A stretch of 64,000 nt of DNA, from positions 1 to 64,000 of the forward strand of contig DASZMA010000062.1 in the NCBI GenBank assembly GCA_035552095.1, in the 5' to 3' direction. Numbering within the stretch: position 1 is the stretch's first letter; each line of letters begins with the position of its first letter. The notes beneath the pieces are model-generated. The model was not told the DNA's origin and did not search any database. It worked only from the letters and a program-made list of their open reading frames with translations. The translations under genes were made by a program, and so were the position numbers. Of the stretch, positions 17,998 through 25,830 are shown one piece after another. The stretch is from Bog-473 sp035552095. Its GTDB lineage: Bacteria; Actinomycetota; Acidimicrobiia; Acidimicrobiales; RAAP-2.

Positions 17998-18843
17998 ATG
18001 ACGGTTCTGTCGGGTGTCGCTCCGGTGGTCGAGAACCCAGATCCCCCAGGTGGGCACCGCCCGTGGTCAGGGCGGGGCGGGCGGGCCCGTCCCCGTTGGC
18101 AGGAGCCCGGGTTCGCCATCCCGCTCCTGGCCATCTGTCTGATCCCGGCGATCTGGGGCATCGTCGCCGACACCCATGTCTTCGGCACGGCGGTCGTGGG
18201 GCCGGTCGCCACCGTCAAGGAGATCCACAGCCAATGGTCGGTCCTGTGGATGAACGCCCAACCGACGCTGTACGCCACGCTCATCGGCGTCGGCGTCCTG
18301 CTGGCCATTACCGCCCTCGGCGCGCTGGCCGTCGCTCTGGTGCCGCAGATCACCCCGGGGCTGGCCGGCCTCTCCATTGTCATCGGCACGTTGCCCCTGA
18401 TCATCCTGACGCCGATCCTCTCCTTGATCCTCCAGCGGGGTCGGCCCCTGGTGACCACCGTGTGTGTGCTGGCCGGGCTGGTGCCGGTGGCGGCCATGTT
18501 GAGCGGCATGGCGGCCGTCGGGGAGCGCGGCCGCGAAGACCTCGGCGCGGTCTACGGGGCCTCCCGCTTGCGCTGGTGGCGCTTCGTCGGCTTCTGGCAG
18601 ACCATCCCCGTGCTGGACATCGGCATCCGGGCGATGATCCCCTACTGCTTCGTCGGGTCGATCGTGGCCGAATGGTCCGGTGCGTCCACGTCATCCGGTC
18701 TCGGTGAGGTGATGACCAACGCCCTGTTCAGTTACGAGCCGCCCCTGCTCTGGGCCACGATCGCCCTGGCCGCACTGGGCTCGCTCGGCCTGTTGGGGGT
18801 GGCCACGTTGCTCATGCTGCCCCTGCGGCGGGTGGTCCGGTGA
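17998..18843 (+). CDS. ABC transporter permease 1
   Basis: 281 residues with about six membrane helices and the EAA-like coupling loop (GASRLRWWRFVGFWQTIPVLDIGI). The N-terminal 40 residues are polar and basic (cytoplasmic). ATG 17998 is 10 bases after the ATPase stop. The stop overlaps the second permease's GTG (GTGA, 18840-18843). A two-permease importer is the RibXY/ThiXY arrangement rather than the usual SsuC homodimer, which hints at a flavin-, pyrimidine- or similar heterocycle substrate. Confidence 0.88.
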   Translation: MTVLSGVAPVVENPDPPGGHRPWSGRGGRARPRWQEPGFAIPLLAICLIPAIWGIVADTHVFGTAVVGPVATVKEIHSQWSVLWMNAQPTLYATLIGVGVLLAITALGALAVALVPQITPGLAGLSIVIGTLPLIILTPILSLILQRGRPLVTTVCVLAGLVPVAAMLSGMAAVGERGREDLGAVYGASRLRWWRFVGFWQTIPVLDIGIRAMIPYCFVGSIVAEWSGASTSSGLGEVMTNALFSYEPPLLWATIALAALGSLGLLGVATLLMLPLRRVVR

Positions 18844-19619
18844 AGCGGTCGCGGGGATTCCTCAGCATTGCCATCGTCCTGGCCCTGCTACTGATCGCCT
18901 GGCAGGTCTACATCTGGGTCAGCCACGTTCCTTCGTACGTCCTGCCCACCCCCGTCCAGACCGCGGCGGCCATCGGCGACAACGCCGCCCTGCTGGCTCG
19001 CCGTTCGTTGGTGACTCTGGAGAGCGCCTTCCTCGGTTTGGCCGCCGCCGCGGTACTGGCGGTCGCTCTGGCCCTCACCATCATCCGCTGGCCCATCGCC
19101 GAGCACGTGATCCTCACCTACGCCCTCCTGATCCGGACGCTGCCGATTGTGGGCGTGGCCCCCATCGTGACGCTGGTCACCGGTCGGGGCTTGGCCACGT
19201 CGGTCCTCTGCGTCATGGTCATCACCGTCTTTACCTTGCTCATATCGACGATTCAGGGGTTCTCCTCGGTGGCTCCCGAGATCAACGAGTTGAGCGACCT
19301 CTACGCGACCTCGTTCCGCCGCCGATTTCGGATCGCCCTCCTGCCGGGAGCGACCGCCAGCCTCCTCCAGGGTCTGCGGATTGCCGCACCCCTGGCCGTC
19401 CTCGGCGCCCTCCTGGCCGAGTGGCTCGACGGCTTCGGCGGCATCGGGTCGTTGATGATCACGGCCAGCGCTGACCAGGAGATCCAGTTGCTCATGGCGG
19501 CGTGCCTCATGGCGGTGGTGCTCAGCCTGGTCTCCTTCGCTCTGGTCGAGGTCATGTCCGCCTTGGCCGAGCGGCGTGGGTTCCGGGTCGACCAGATGGC
19601 GATGGGATGGCAGCGATGA
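18840..19619 (+). CDS. ABC transporter permease 2
   Basis: 259 residues of the BPD_transp_1 type. Helices start at the N-terminus (FLSIAIVLALLLIAWQVYI), and the coupling loop is LYATSFRRRFRIALLPGATASLLQGLRIA. The GTG start overlaps the previous stop by 4 bases. It differs clearly from permease 1, so the pair likely forms a heterodimer. A 59-bp gap precedes the aldehyde dehydrogenase. Confidence 0.88.
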   Translation: MKRSRGFLSIAIVLALLLIAWQVYIWVSHVPSYVLPTPVQTAAAIGDNAALLARRSLVTLESAFLGLAAAAVLAVALALTIIRWPIAEHVILTYALLIRTLPIVGVAPIVTLVTGRGLATSVLCVMVITVFTLLISTIQGFSSVAPEINELSDLYATSFRRRFRIALLPGATASLLQGLRIAAPLAVLGALLAEWLDGFGGIGSLMITASADQEIQLLMAACLMAVVLSLVSFALVEVMSALAERRGFRVDQMAMGWQR

Positions 19620-19678
19620 GCGGGCTGGCCCAACCGAGAGCAACACGAAGCAGCGTGAACGGGAAGAGGTGAAGTGGA

Positions 19679-21181
19679 ATGGATGCGGACACGGATGAGA
19701 GAACAGCAGCCGACCAAGCGAAGGCGGAGTGGGACTCGTCGCGTCATGACGTGTACATCGGCGGCCGGTGGGTGCCCAGTGCCTCCACCGAGACGTGCCT
19801 GATCACCAATCCGGCCACCGAGCAGCCGATCGGCCGCGTGCCGGGCGGCTCTGCCGTGGATGTCGATCTGGCCGTCGAAGCGGCCCGCGGTGCCTTTGAC
19901 GGGTGGGCGGCCATGCCGGCGCACGACCGGGCCGCCCTCTTCGCCGGGCTGGGGCCGCTCATTGACCAGGCGGCGGATGAGCTGACCGCGCTGATCGTGG
20001 CGGAGGTCGGTGTCACGCTGGCCTGGGCCCGAGACGTGCACGTCGGCCGCCTGTCGGCCAACATCGGAAACCTGCTGAAGCTGGCCGACCAGATGCCGGC
20101 TCATGAGGGCATCGCCCAGTCGTTAGTCGTGCGCGAGCCGGCCGGCGTGGTGGGCAGTATCAGCCCTTGGAACTACCCCTTCGGCTTCTTCACCAAGGTG
20201 GTGCCGGCTCTCATTGCCGGGTGCACGGTTGTGTCCAAGCCATCGGAAGTCACGCCGTTCAGCGTCTACCGGCTCACCGAGCTGATCGACTCGCTCGACC
20301 TGCCGCCCGGTGTGTTCAACCTGGTGGTGGGCACCGGCGCCACCGCCGGAGCCGCCCTGGCCAGTCATCCGGGTATTGACGTCCTGACGTTCACCGGCTC
20401 GGTGAAGACGGGGCAGCAGGTTCTCACCGCGGTGGCCCCGAATATCACCCGTCCCATTCTGGAGCTGGGCGGCAAGTCGGCGGCCGTCATTTTGGAGGGT
20501 GCGCCGTTCGAACAGGCTGTCCGGGGAACCCTGTGGAACTGCTACATGAACAACGGTCAGGTCTGCGGGGCGCAGACGCGTCTGCTGGTGCCCATGGATC
20601 GCATGGAGGAGGCCGCGGCCATCGCGGCCGATGCCGCCACGCAGGGCTACATCCCGGGACCGCCAAACGATCCGGCCTCCACGCTCGGACCCATTGTGAA
20701 TGCGGCGCAGTACGAGCGCGTCCTGGGGTTCATCCGTTCAGCTATTGATGAAGGCGCCACGCTGGTCTGCGGTGGACCGGACCGACCGGACGGACTGGAC
20801 CGGGGGTATTTCGTCTCGCCGACTGTCTTCAGCCACGTGACACCGGACATGACGATCGCCCAGCAGGAGATCTTCGGCCCGGTGCTCTCCATCCTCGGCT
20901 ATACCGATGAAGATGATGCCGTCCGGATCGCCAACGACTCCCAGTACGGGCTCTCGGGTGCGGTATGGGCCGGGTCCGACGAAGAGGCGGTACGGGTGGC
21001 TCGTCGCCTCCGGACCGGCCAGGTCCAGATCAACTCGGGTGTTTTCAACGGCTTCGCACCATTCGGCGGCTTCAAGAAATCCGGCATCGGCCGGGAGGGC
21101 GGTGTCTACGGCCTCCTCGAGTTCTCCGAAGTGAAGTCACTGCAACTCCCGGCCGAATCATCGCTGCGGATAAGCGCCTGA
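19679..21181 (+). CDS. NAD(P)-dependent aldehyde dehydrogenase
   Basis: 500 residues. Cofactor region SPWNYPFGFFTKVVPAL, general base Glu in LELGGKSA and catalytic Cys in NNGQVCGAQTR; C-terminal EIFGPVLSILGY and GGFKKSGIGREGG. An AGAGGTG ribosome binding site precedes ATG 19679. The stop shares a base with the next ATG (TGATG at 21179-21183). In this setting it would oxidise an aldehyde made by the oxygenase or after ring opening. A second, different ALDH is at 49622-50998. Confidence 0.9.
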   Translation: MDADTDERTAADQAKAEWDSSRHDVYIGGRWVPSASTETCLITNPATEQPIGRVPGGSAVDVDLAVEAARGAFDGWAAMPAHDRAALFAGLGPLIDQAADELTALIVAEVGVTLAWARDVHVGRLSANIGNLLKLADQMPAHEGIAQSLVVREPAGVVGSISPWNYPFGFFTKVVPALIAGCTVVSKPSEVTPFSVYRLTELIDSLDLPPGVFNLVVGTGATAGAALASHPGIDVLTFTGSVKTGQQVLTAVAPNITRPILELGGKSAAVILEGAPFEQAVRGTLWNCYMNNGQVCGAQTRLLVPMDRMEEAAAIAADAATQGYIPGPPNDPASTLGPIVNAAQYERVLGFIRSAIDEGATLVCGGPDRPDGLDRGYFVSPTVFSHVTPDMTIAQQEIFGPVLSILGYTDEDDAVRIANDSQYGLSGAVWAGSDEEAVRVARRLRTGQVQINSGVFNGFAPFGGFKKSGIGREGGVYGLLEFSEVKSLQLPAESSLRISA

Positions 21182-22554
21182 TGCGTTACGACCTGGTCGT
21201 CCGGGGCGGCGACGTCGTCTCCCACGAGACCACAAGGCGCGTGGATCTGGGTGTGCGTGGCGGGAAGGTCGTGGCGGTGGGCGACCACCTGGGGGAGGCC
21301 GACACGGACGTCGACGCAACGGGCCTGGTGGTCATGCCGGGGCTGGTCGACGCCCACGTGCATCTCCGTGAGCCTGGGATGACCGAGAAGGAGGACTTCC
21401 ACTTCGGCACCCGGGCGGCGGCCGCCGGTGGGGTCACGACCGTCATCGACATGCCGAACACCCTTCCTCCCGTGGCCACGACGGAAATTCTGAGAGCCAA
21501 GCTGGACCTCGTCGCCCCGAAGGCCCACGTCGATTTCGGTTTGTACGGGATGCTCGGCCAGGACAATGCCGGCGAGATCGCCGGCATGGCCGCGTTGGGC
21601 GCACTGGGCCTCAAACTGTTCATGGGCCAGACGACAGGAGACAATCCCTGTCCCGACGACGGTGCCATCTTCACCGGCCTGCGCCGGGCTCGGGACGCCG
21701 GATTGGTGGTTGGCGTGCACGCCGAGAACGACAAGGTGCTGCGTCTGCTGGCCAATGAGCTCCGGAAGTCGGGTCGCACGGACCCCATCGCCCACCTGGC
21801 CTCCCGCCCGTCCTTCGTTGAGGAGGAGGCCATTGCCCGCATTCTGACCCTGGCCCGGGCCGCCGGCACCCAGTTGCACATCCATCATCTGTCCACTGCG
21901 GCCGGGCTCAAGCTGCTCAACGCGGCCCGCCAGCAGGGCCAGAACGTGTCGGGGGAGGTCCTGGTCGCCCACCTGTTGCTCGACGACGAGGCGTATGGGA
22001 CGTACGGGAATCTCATCAAGCTCAATCCGCCCATCCGGCCAGCCAGCGATGTGGCGGCACTCTGGCGGGGCGTCACCCTGGGCCAGGTTGACGTGCTGGC
22101 CACCGATCACGCGCCGCACACCGTCGAGCAACAGGGGACGGAAAACGTGTGGGCGGCCCCGGGTGGTTTCATCGGGTTGGAGACGATGCTCCCGTTGATG
22201 CTCACGCAGGTGAACGACGGACGGCTGTCGCTCGAGCAACTGGTCCGGCTGGGCTCGTGGCGTCCGGCTTCCATCTGGAAGATCGCCGATCGCAAGGGTC
22301 ACCTTTCGGTGGGGGCCGATGCCGATTTCAACCTGATCGACCTCGGAGCCGAAGGGGTGATTGACGACAGCAAGCTGCATTCACGCCACCCCATCAGTCC
22401 CTACAACGGGTGGTCGACGACCGGAGCCGTCCGGGCCACGTACCTGCGCGGGACGCCCATTGCCAAGGACGGTCAGGTCCTGGGCGATCCGATCGGGCAT
22501 TTCGTCACATCGGTCGCGCACCGGCGGGCTGTCGGAGCCGCCCCGGCGTCATGA
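21181..22554 (+). CDS. cyclic amidohydrolase (allantoinase/dihydroorotase/hydantoinase superfamily)
   Basis: 457 residues. VDAHVHLREPGMTEKEDF (His59, His61), Lys145 in GLKLFMGQ (site of the carbamylated lysine), His180 in GVHAEND, the HIHHLST segment and Asp in ATDHAPHT give the complete binuclear metal site. HVHLREPG is shared by dihydroorotase and allantoinase; the genomic context argues for catabolic ring opening of a cyclic amide or ureide rather than pyrimidine synthesis. TGATG and ATGA junctions couple it to both neighbours. Which ring is opened is not deducible from sequence alone. Confidence 0.82.
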   Translation: MRYDLVVRGGDVVSHETTRRVDLGVRGGKVVAVGDHLGEADTDVDATGLVVMPGLVDAHVHLREPGMTEKEDFHFGTRAAAAGGVTTVIDMPNTLPPVATTEILRAKLDLVAPKAHVDFGLYGMLGQDNAGEIAGMAALGALGLKLFMGQTTGDNPCPDDGAIFTGLRRARDAGLVVGVHAENDKVLRLLANELRKSGRTDPIAHLASRPSFVEEEAIARILTLARAAGTQLHIHHLSTAAGLKLLNAARQQGQNVSGEVLVAHLLLDDEAYGTYGNLIKLNPPIRPASDVAALWRGVTLGQVDVLATDHAPHTVEQQGTENVWAAPGGFIGLETMLPLMLTQVNDGRLSLEQLVRLGSWRPASIWKIADRKGHLSVGADADFNLIDLGAEGVIDDSKLHSRHPISPYNGWSTTGAVRATYLRGTPIAKDGQVLGDPIGHFVTSVAHRRAVGAAPAS

Positions 22555-23453
22555 GTGGCGGAGTGAGCGACGTTGTACAAAGGGGCGCACAGCGCTTCGT
22601 GCAGGCCGAGGTCGTGCAACCGTCTGAGGTGGAGGACGTCGCCTCCGGGCCCGCCCTCATGGCGCAGCCGGTCCGGGACGAGGCGGTCGACATTGCGGCC
22701 ATCGGTACCACGGCGGCCCGGGCCGTGCGGGGCGAGTTGCTGGCCCAGGCTGTTGCAGCGGAGGGGTTCACCCTGGGCACCACCGAGCCGCGAGCGGACC
22801 CCGACGAGCTCTTCGAGGACATGTCGTGGCAACTCGGTGTGGTGCTCAGCCCCTGGAAGCTTGAGATCGGCGACCGGTGTGCCGCCCTGGCACCGAGTGC
22901 ACGAGCCACCGGAGTGGTGGACACGGTGCTGCGTACTTCCATCGGCGCGGTGGGATTCAACACCAACACCTGGGCCGCGATGAGCGCGTTGGAAACGGTG
23001 GCGGGTGGCGCCGTTCCGGGGAGAGTCTTGTTCCTGGGGGCCGGCGCGTCGGCCCGTTCGGTGGCGCTGGCGGTCAGTCGGGCCTGGCCGTCGAGTGAGA
23101 TCGTGATAGCCGCCCGCTCCCGGGGGGCAGCCGAAGCCCTGGCCGCCATGTACGGCGGTCAGCTTTTCGGCGACGTCGCTCACGGCGAGGCCGGCTCTCC
23201 GGGTTGGGATGTCGTGGTGAACACGACGACCTGGGGTGAGACGGAGGAGTCCGAAGCCGAGCCCATGGACATTGACCTGGAGGGGGTCTTCACTCCGGGA
23301 GGGCGCCTGTTCGACCTCAACAATCGCATCGGGGCCTTGCAGCACCAGGCCCTGGCCGCTGGGTGTGCCGTGGTGTCGGGCGGCGTCATGCAACGGGTCA
23401 CCAATGCGTCCAGGGCCGCGTTGCTTGCCTACGCCGGGCGTGTGGCGGGGTGA
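22551..23453 (+). CDS. shikimate-dehydrogenase-like NAD(P) protein lacking the catalytic Asp
   Basis: 300 residues aligning with the AroE fold: SPWKLEIGDR carries the Lys (Lys103) of the usual IPHK motif, followed by LAPSARATGVVDTVLR. Then GFNTNTWA replaces the canonical GxNTDxxG, so the catalytic Asp is Asn139. The Rossmann half has FLGAGASARSVALAVSR and VVNTTTWGE. The enzyme is probably not a true shikimate dehydrogenase; related folds act on quinate, aminoshikimate or unrelated substrates. It is last in the operon and coupled by ATGA. The N-terminal 45 residues are not AroE-like. Confidence 0.7.
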   Translation: MSGGVSDVVQRGAQRFVQAEVVQPSEVEDVASGPALMAQPVRDEAVDIAAIGTTAARAVRGELLAQAVAAEGFTLGTTEPRADPDELFEDMSWQLGVVLSPWKLEIGDRCAALAPSARATGVVDTVLRTSIGAVGFNTNTWAAMSALETVAGGAVPGRVLFLGAGASARSVALAVSRAWPSSEIVIAARSRGAAEALAAMYGGQLFGDVAHGEAGSPGWDVVVNTTTWGETEESEAEPMDIDLEGVFTPGGRLFDLNNRIGALQHQALAAGCAVVSGGVMQRVTNASRAALLAYAGRVAG

Positions 23454-23466
23454 GTTTCGGGGTCGT

Positions 23467-23517
23467 CTCCCCGGGTGGGTGCACGAGTAGCTGACTTCGG
23501 TCCATCCGCCCGGGGAG
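23467..23517. terminator. stem-loop between convergent genes
   Basis: 23467-23480 pairs with 23504-23517 (14 bp including two G-U pairs) around a 23-base loop. It sits between the end of the catabolic block (23453) and the end of the DUF4242 gene (23522), so it could end transcription from both sides. No T-tract. Confidence 0.5.
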
Positions 23518-23521
23518 TAAT

Positions 23522-23794
23522 TCAGTCCCCGGTGGTGGGATCGATGACCTGACCGATCTGGGACACCTTGTCGGCCGGGAAGCCGCCGCAGCGAGCGTGC
23601 TCGAAAATGATGTCCTCGTCCGGGGCGATGTAGACGCAGTACAACTTGTCATCGGTGGTGTAGCTGTGCAGCCACTGGATCTGAGGCCCGAGGTCGCACA
23701 GGACCTGGTTGGACTTCTGGCTGACCTCGCGCAATTCGGTCGGCGACATGCTCCCGAGTCCGGGGATCTCCCGCTCAATCATAAACTTCGGCAT
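23522..23794 (-). CDS. DUF4242 family small protein
   Basis: 90 residues (MPKFMIEREIPGLG, then WLHSYTTDDKLYCVYIAPDED and EHARCGGFPADKV), typical of DUF4242, a ferredoxin-like fold that includes SCO4226-type nickel-binding proteins. Start ATG 23794 has GAGGAG about 7 bases upstream. It is divergent from a TetR regulator with a shared 60-bp promoter region carrying ATACT/AGTAT repeats, so the TetR protein probably controls it. Confidence 0.8.
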   Translation of the reverse strand: MPKFMIEREIPGLGSMSPTELREVSQKSNQVLCDLGPQIQWLHSYTTDDKLYCVYIAPDEDIIFEHARCGGFPADKVSQIGQVIDPTTGD

Positions 23795-23813
23795 CGTGCA
23801 CTCCTCACGTTCC

Positions 23814-23850
23814 ATACTGAGAGTATCTCTCTCACCTACCATTAGTATGG
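23814..23850. promoter_or_regulatory. candidate TetR operator region
   Basis: ATACT-GAG-AGTAT at 23814-23826 and CCAT-TAGT-ATGG at 23839-23850, AT-rich inverted repeats in the divergent DUF4242/TetR promoter. The second covers the TetR -10 box. Confidence 0.45.
23843..23848 (+). promoter_or_regulatory. -10 box for leaderless TetR start at 23855
   Basis: TAGTAT, 6 bases, then the ATG at 23855. Confidence 0.45.
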
Positions 23851-23854
23851 CAGT

Positions 23855-24487
23855 ATGCGTACCGTGAGTATGAATGTCAAGGAGAAAGATAGGAAAGACA
23901 AGCGGGTGGCCCAAGGGGAGGCCACCAGGGCCGCCCTGCTTGAGGCGGCGCGGGACCTCTTTGGGCGGCAGGGCTACGTCGAGACGTCCAACGACGAGAT
24001 CGTGGCCCAGGCCGGGGTCACCAAAGGTGCGCTCTACCACCACTTCCGGGGGAAGGAAGACCTGTTTCGGGTCGTCTTCGAGCAGGTGCAGCACGAGGTG
24101 TCGGACAAGGCGGTGGCCGAGTTCCTGCGGCCCGACTCCTGGGATGCGCTCATTCGGGGCTGCGCGTTGTGGATCGATTCCCACCTCGACCCTGCGGTGC
24201 GCCGGATCGTGCTGCACGACGCCCGGGCCGTACTTGGGTGGGAGGACGTGCGGGCCATTGAGAACCGCTTCGGCGCCGTGGCCCTCCGGGGCGCCATGCG
24301 CAAGGCCGTGCACGCCGGGGTGCTGACCGAGCAGCCCCTCCGGCCCCTGTCCCTGCTGCTCCTCGGTGCGCTGCGAGAAGGGTGCCTCTACATCGCCGAC
24401 GCACCCGACCCCGCCCTGGCCCGGAAAGAGGTGAACGCGCTGGTCACCGGGATGTTGTCGGCTTTCCGGGTTCAGCCCACCTCGTAG
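23855..24487 (+). CDS. TetR-family transcriptional regulator
   Basis: 210 residues. The N-terminal HTH is ARDLFGRQGYVETSNDEIV, then AGVTKGALYHHFRGKEDLF. The C-terminal ligand domain ends GMLSAFRVQPTS. Start ATG 23855 is chosen from the TAGTAT box; ATG 23870 is an alternative. It is divergent from DUF4242. The last 54 coding bases plus 10 downstream bases (24434-24497) recur 1,051 bp downstream at 80% identity. Confidence 0.9.
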   Translation: MRTVSMNVKEKDRKDKRVAQGEATRAALLEAARDLFGRQGYVETSNDEIVAQAGVTKGALYHHFRGKEDLFRVVFEQVQHEVSDKAVAEFLRPDSWDALIRGCALWIDSHLDPAVRRIVLHDARAVLGWEDVRAIENRFGAVALRGAMRKAVHAGVLTEQPLRPLSLLLLGALREGCLYIADAPDPALARKEVNALVTGMLSAFRVQPTS

Positions 24488-24497
24488 ACCTTCGGGA
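24434..24497 (+). repeat. direct repeat copy A (tail of TetR gene)
   Basis: 64 bases, ungapped match to 25485-25548 with 51 identities by hand alignment. Includes the codons for GMLSAFRV and the TAG stop. Confidence 0.7.
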
Positions 24498-24567
24498 GCA
24501 GGGCCGTATTCGTCGGCTGTCGCGGACGGCTCGACACCAATCGGGTGCCTGTAGTGAACTTCGATTC

Positions 24568-25032
24568 ATGACCAAAAGGCAAGAGATCTTCCGTGACATC
24601 GCCGCTTCGCCCGAGAGTGTCTATGCCGTCATCTCTGACGTGACACGCATGGGCGAGTGGTCGGAGGAATGCCATGCCTGCCAGTGGCACGAGGGGTACG
24701 ACGGTCCTGTCGTCGGCGCTACCTTCGACGGCCACAATAGGAACGGCGAGCATCAATGGACCACGCAGGGCAAGGTCGTCATGGGCGACCCTGGGCGGGA
24801 ATTTGCTTTTGAGTGCTCCATGATGGATTTCCACTACTCGACCTGGGGGTACAGCATTGAGCCGACCGAGTCGGGATGCCGAGTGACCGAGTGGAATGAG
24901 GACCTGCGGCCCGAGTCCGTCATGGAGTTCAGCCAGCAGACCTCTGGTGTTGACGACCGGGCCGAGCGAAACCGTCAGACCATGGTCGCCACTTTGGCCC
25001 GCCTCGCCGAGTTCGCTGAGAAGTCTCATTAG
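24568..25032 (+). CDS. SRPBCC-family (polyketide cyclase-like) protein
   Basis: 154 residues with the START/SRPBCC fold: RDIAASPESVYAVISDVTRMGEWS at the N-terminus, a beta-rich middle and a long C-terminal helix (RNRQTMVATLARLAEFAE). Usual roles are binding or cyclising hydrophobic ligands. ATG 24568 follows TGAACT by 7 bases, a near match to the leaderless box. The F420-type gene starts 10 bases after its stop, so the two travel as a pair. Confidence 0.78.
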   Translation: MTKRQEIFRDIAASPESVYAVISDVTRMGEWSEECHACQWHEGYDGPVVGATFDGHNRNGEHQWTTQGKVVMGDPGREFAFECSMMDFHYSTWGYSIEPTESGCRVTEWNEDLRPESVMEFSQQTSGVDDRAERNRQTMVATLARLAEFAEKSH

Positions 25033-25035
25033 GCT
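25030..25035 (+). promoter_or_regulatory. -10 box for leaderless start at 25043
   Basis: TAGGCT, whose first three bases are the SRPBCC stop codon, then 7 bases, then ATG 25043. Confidence 0.45.
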
Positions 25036-25042
25036 TCCGCTC

Positions 25043-25477
25043 ATGCCTTCGGACCGTGCCCTCAAAACCATGAATCGTGTACATCGGGTATTGCTAGGTG
25101 CTTCGGGTGGACGGATCGGCTGGCAGTTCTCCGGGATGCCGGTGCTGGAGTTGACCACGACCGGCCGCAAGAGCGGTCAGGCGCGCACGACCATGCTCAC
25201 GTCGCCATACCAGGAGGATTCCACCATGGTGGTTGTGGCATCCCGGGGCGGCGACGATACCAATCCCGCCTGGTTCCTCAACCTCCGGGACGACCCGAAG
25301 GTGATGGTCAAACTTGGTCCCAAGCCGCCGGCATCCATGATCGCCACGATTGCCGATGCCGAAGAACGGGCACGAATCTGGCCGATCATCGCCGGCAAGC
25401 ACCGCAACTACGCCGGCTATCAGCGCAAGACCGACCGGGAGATCCCGCTCGTACTGCTCCGACCAGCGGGAGACTGA
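25043..25477 (+). CDS. deazaflavin (F420)-dependent nitroreductase-family protein (DDN-like)
   Basis: 144 residues of the Mycobacterium DDN/FDOR-A type split-barrel family: MPVLELTTTGRKSG, NPAWFLNLRDDPKVMVKLG, AEERARIWPIIAGKHRNYAGYQ and IPLVLLRP are all characteristic. Such enzymes use reduced F420 to reduce quinones or other acceptors. Start chosen from the TAGGCT box. The stop lies just before the relic TetR tail at 25485. Confidence 0.88.
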   Translation: MPSDRALKTMNRVHRVLLGASGGRIGWQFSGMPVLELTTTGRKSGQARTTMLTSPYQEDSTMVVVASRGGDDTNPAWFLNLRDDPKVMVKLGPKPPASMIATIADAEERARIWPIIAGKHRNYAGYQRKTDREIPLVLLRPAGD

Positions 25478-25484
25478 AGAGGGC

Positions 25485-25548
25485 AACGCGCACATCGCCG
25501 GCATGTTGTCGGCTTTTCGGGTCCCGTCGACCCCGTAGGACTTCGGGA
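25485..25548 (+). pseudogene. relic of a TetR gene 3' end (direct repeat copy B)
   Basis: Reads GMLSAFRVPSTP then TAG in the frame matching the TetR tail at 24434-24497 (51 of 64 bases identical, no gaps). Nothing upstream of it resembles the rest of a TetR gene; that position is occupied by the F420-type gene. So only the tail survives, or the SRPBCC-F420 pair was inserted with a duplicated end. Confidence 0.65.
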
Positions 25549-25581
25549 CGAACACTGGCTGACGCATGCCAGCATGGGCCA

Positions 25582-25782
25582 ATGAGGCTGGCTCAATGTG
25601 ATGAGTGCAAGCGCCAGGAGGAACTGGCCCGGTTCAACGACGCCCCCCACTCGTGGTTCTTCGTGCGCCAGGAGTTCGACCGGGAGTTCGAGGACCGCTT
25701 CTGGCAGTTTTGCTCAGTGAGTTGCGTCGCCTCGTTCTTCGCGTTGCGGGAGATGGCCCCTCCCACCCCCAATACCGATTGA
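25582..25782 (+). CDS. small Cys-rich protein, probable zinc ribbon
   Basis: 66 residues with two cysteine pairs: CDECKRQEE (Cys6, Cys9) and FCSVSCVASFF near residues 43-48, a four-Cys arrangement that could bind zinc. I do not recognise a named family. It is an independent short gene upstream of the PadR gene; codon usage fits the genome. No clear promoter box or ribosome binding site was seen, so the start ATG 25582 is by ORF only. Confidence 0.6.
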   Translation: MRLAQCDECKRQEELARFNDAPHSWFFVRQEFDREFEDRFWQFCSVSCVASFFALREMAPPTPNTD

Positions 25783-25793
25783 CCCAGTCCCTC

Positions 25794-25821
25794 TTGCATA
25801 CTCGGTTAACCCGTATATAAT
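25794..25821 (+). promoter_or_regulatory. strong promoter of the PadR gene
   Basis: TTGCAT (25794-25799), 16-bp spacer, perfect TATAAT (25816-25821), then 7 bases and ATG 25829. Best sigma70-type -10 in the window. Confidence 0.65.
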
Positions 25822-25830
25822 GGTTACCAT
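25820..25830. promoter_or_regulatory. palindrome ATGGTTACCAT over PadR start, candidate operator
   Basis: 5-1-5 perfect inverted repeat between the -10 box and the start codon. The position fits autorepression by PadR. Confidence 0.45.

Noticed and set aside
25820..25828. ATG 25820 as PadR start
   Set aside because: It lies within the TATAAT box and would not be transcribed from that promoter; ATG 25829 matches the family N-terminus.
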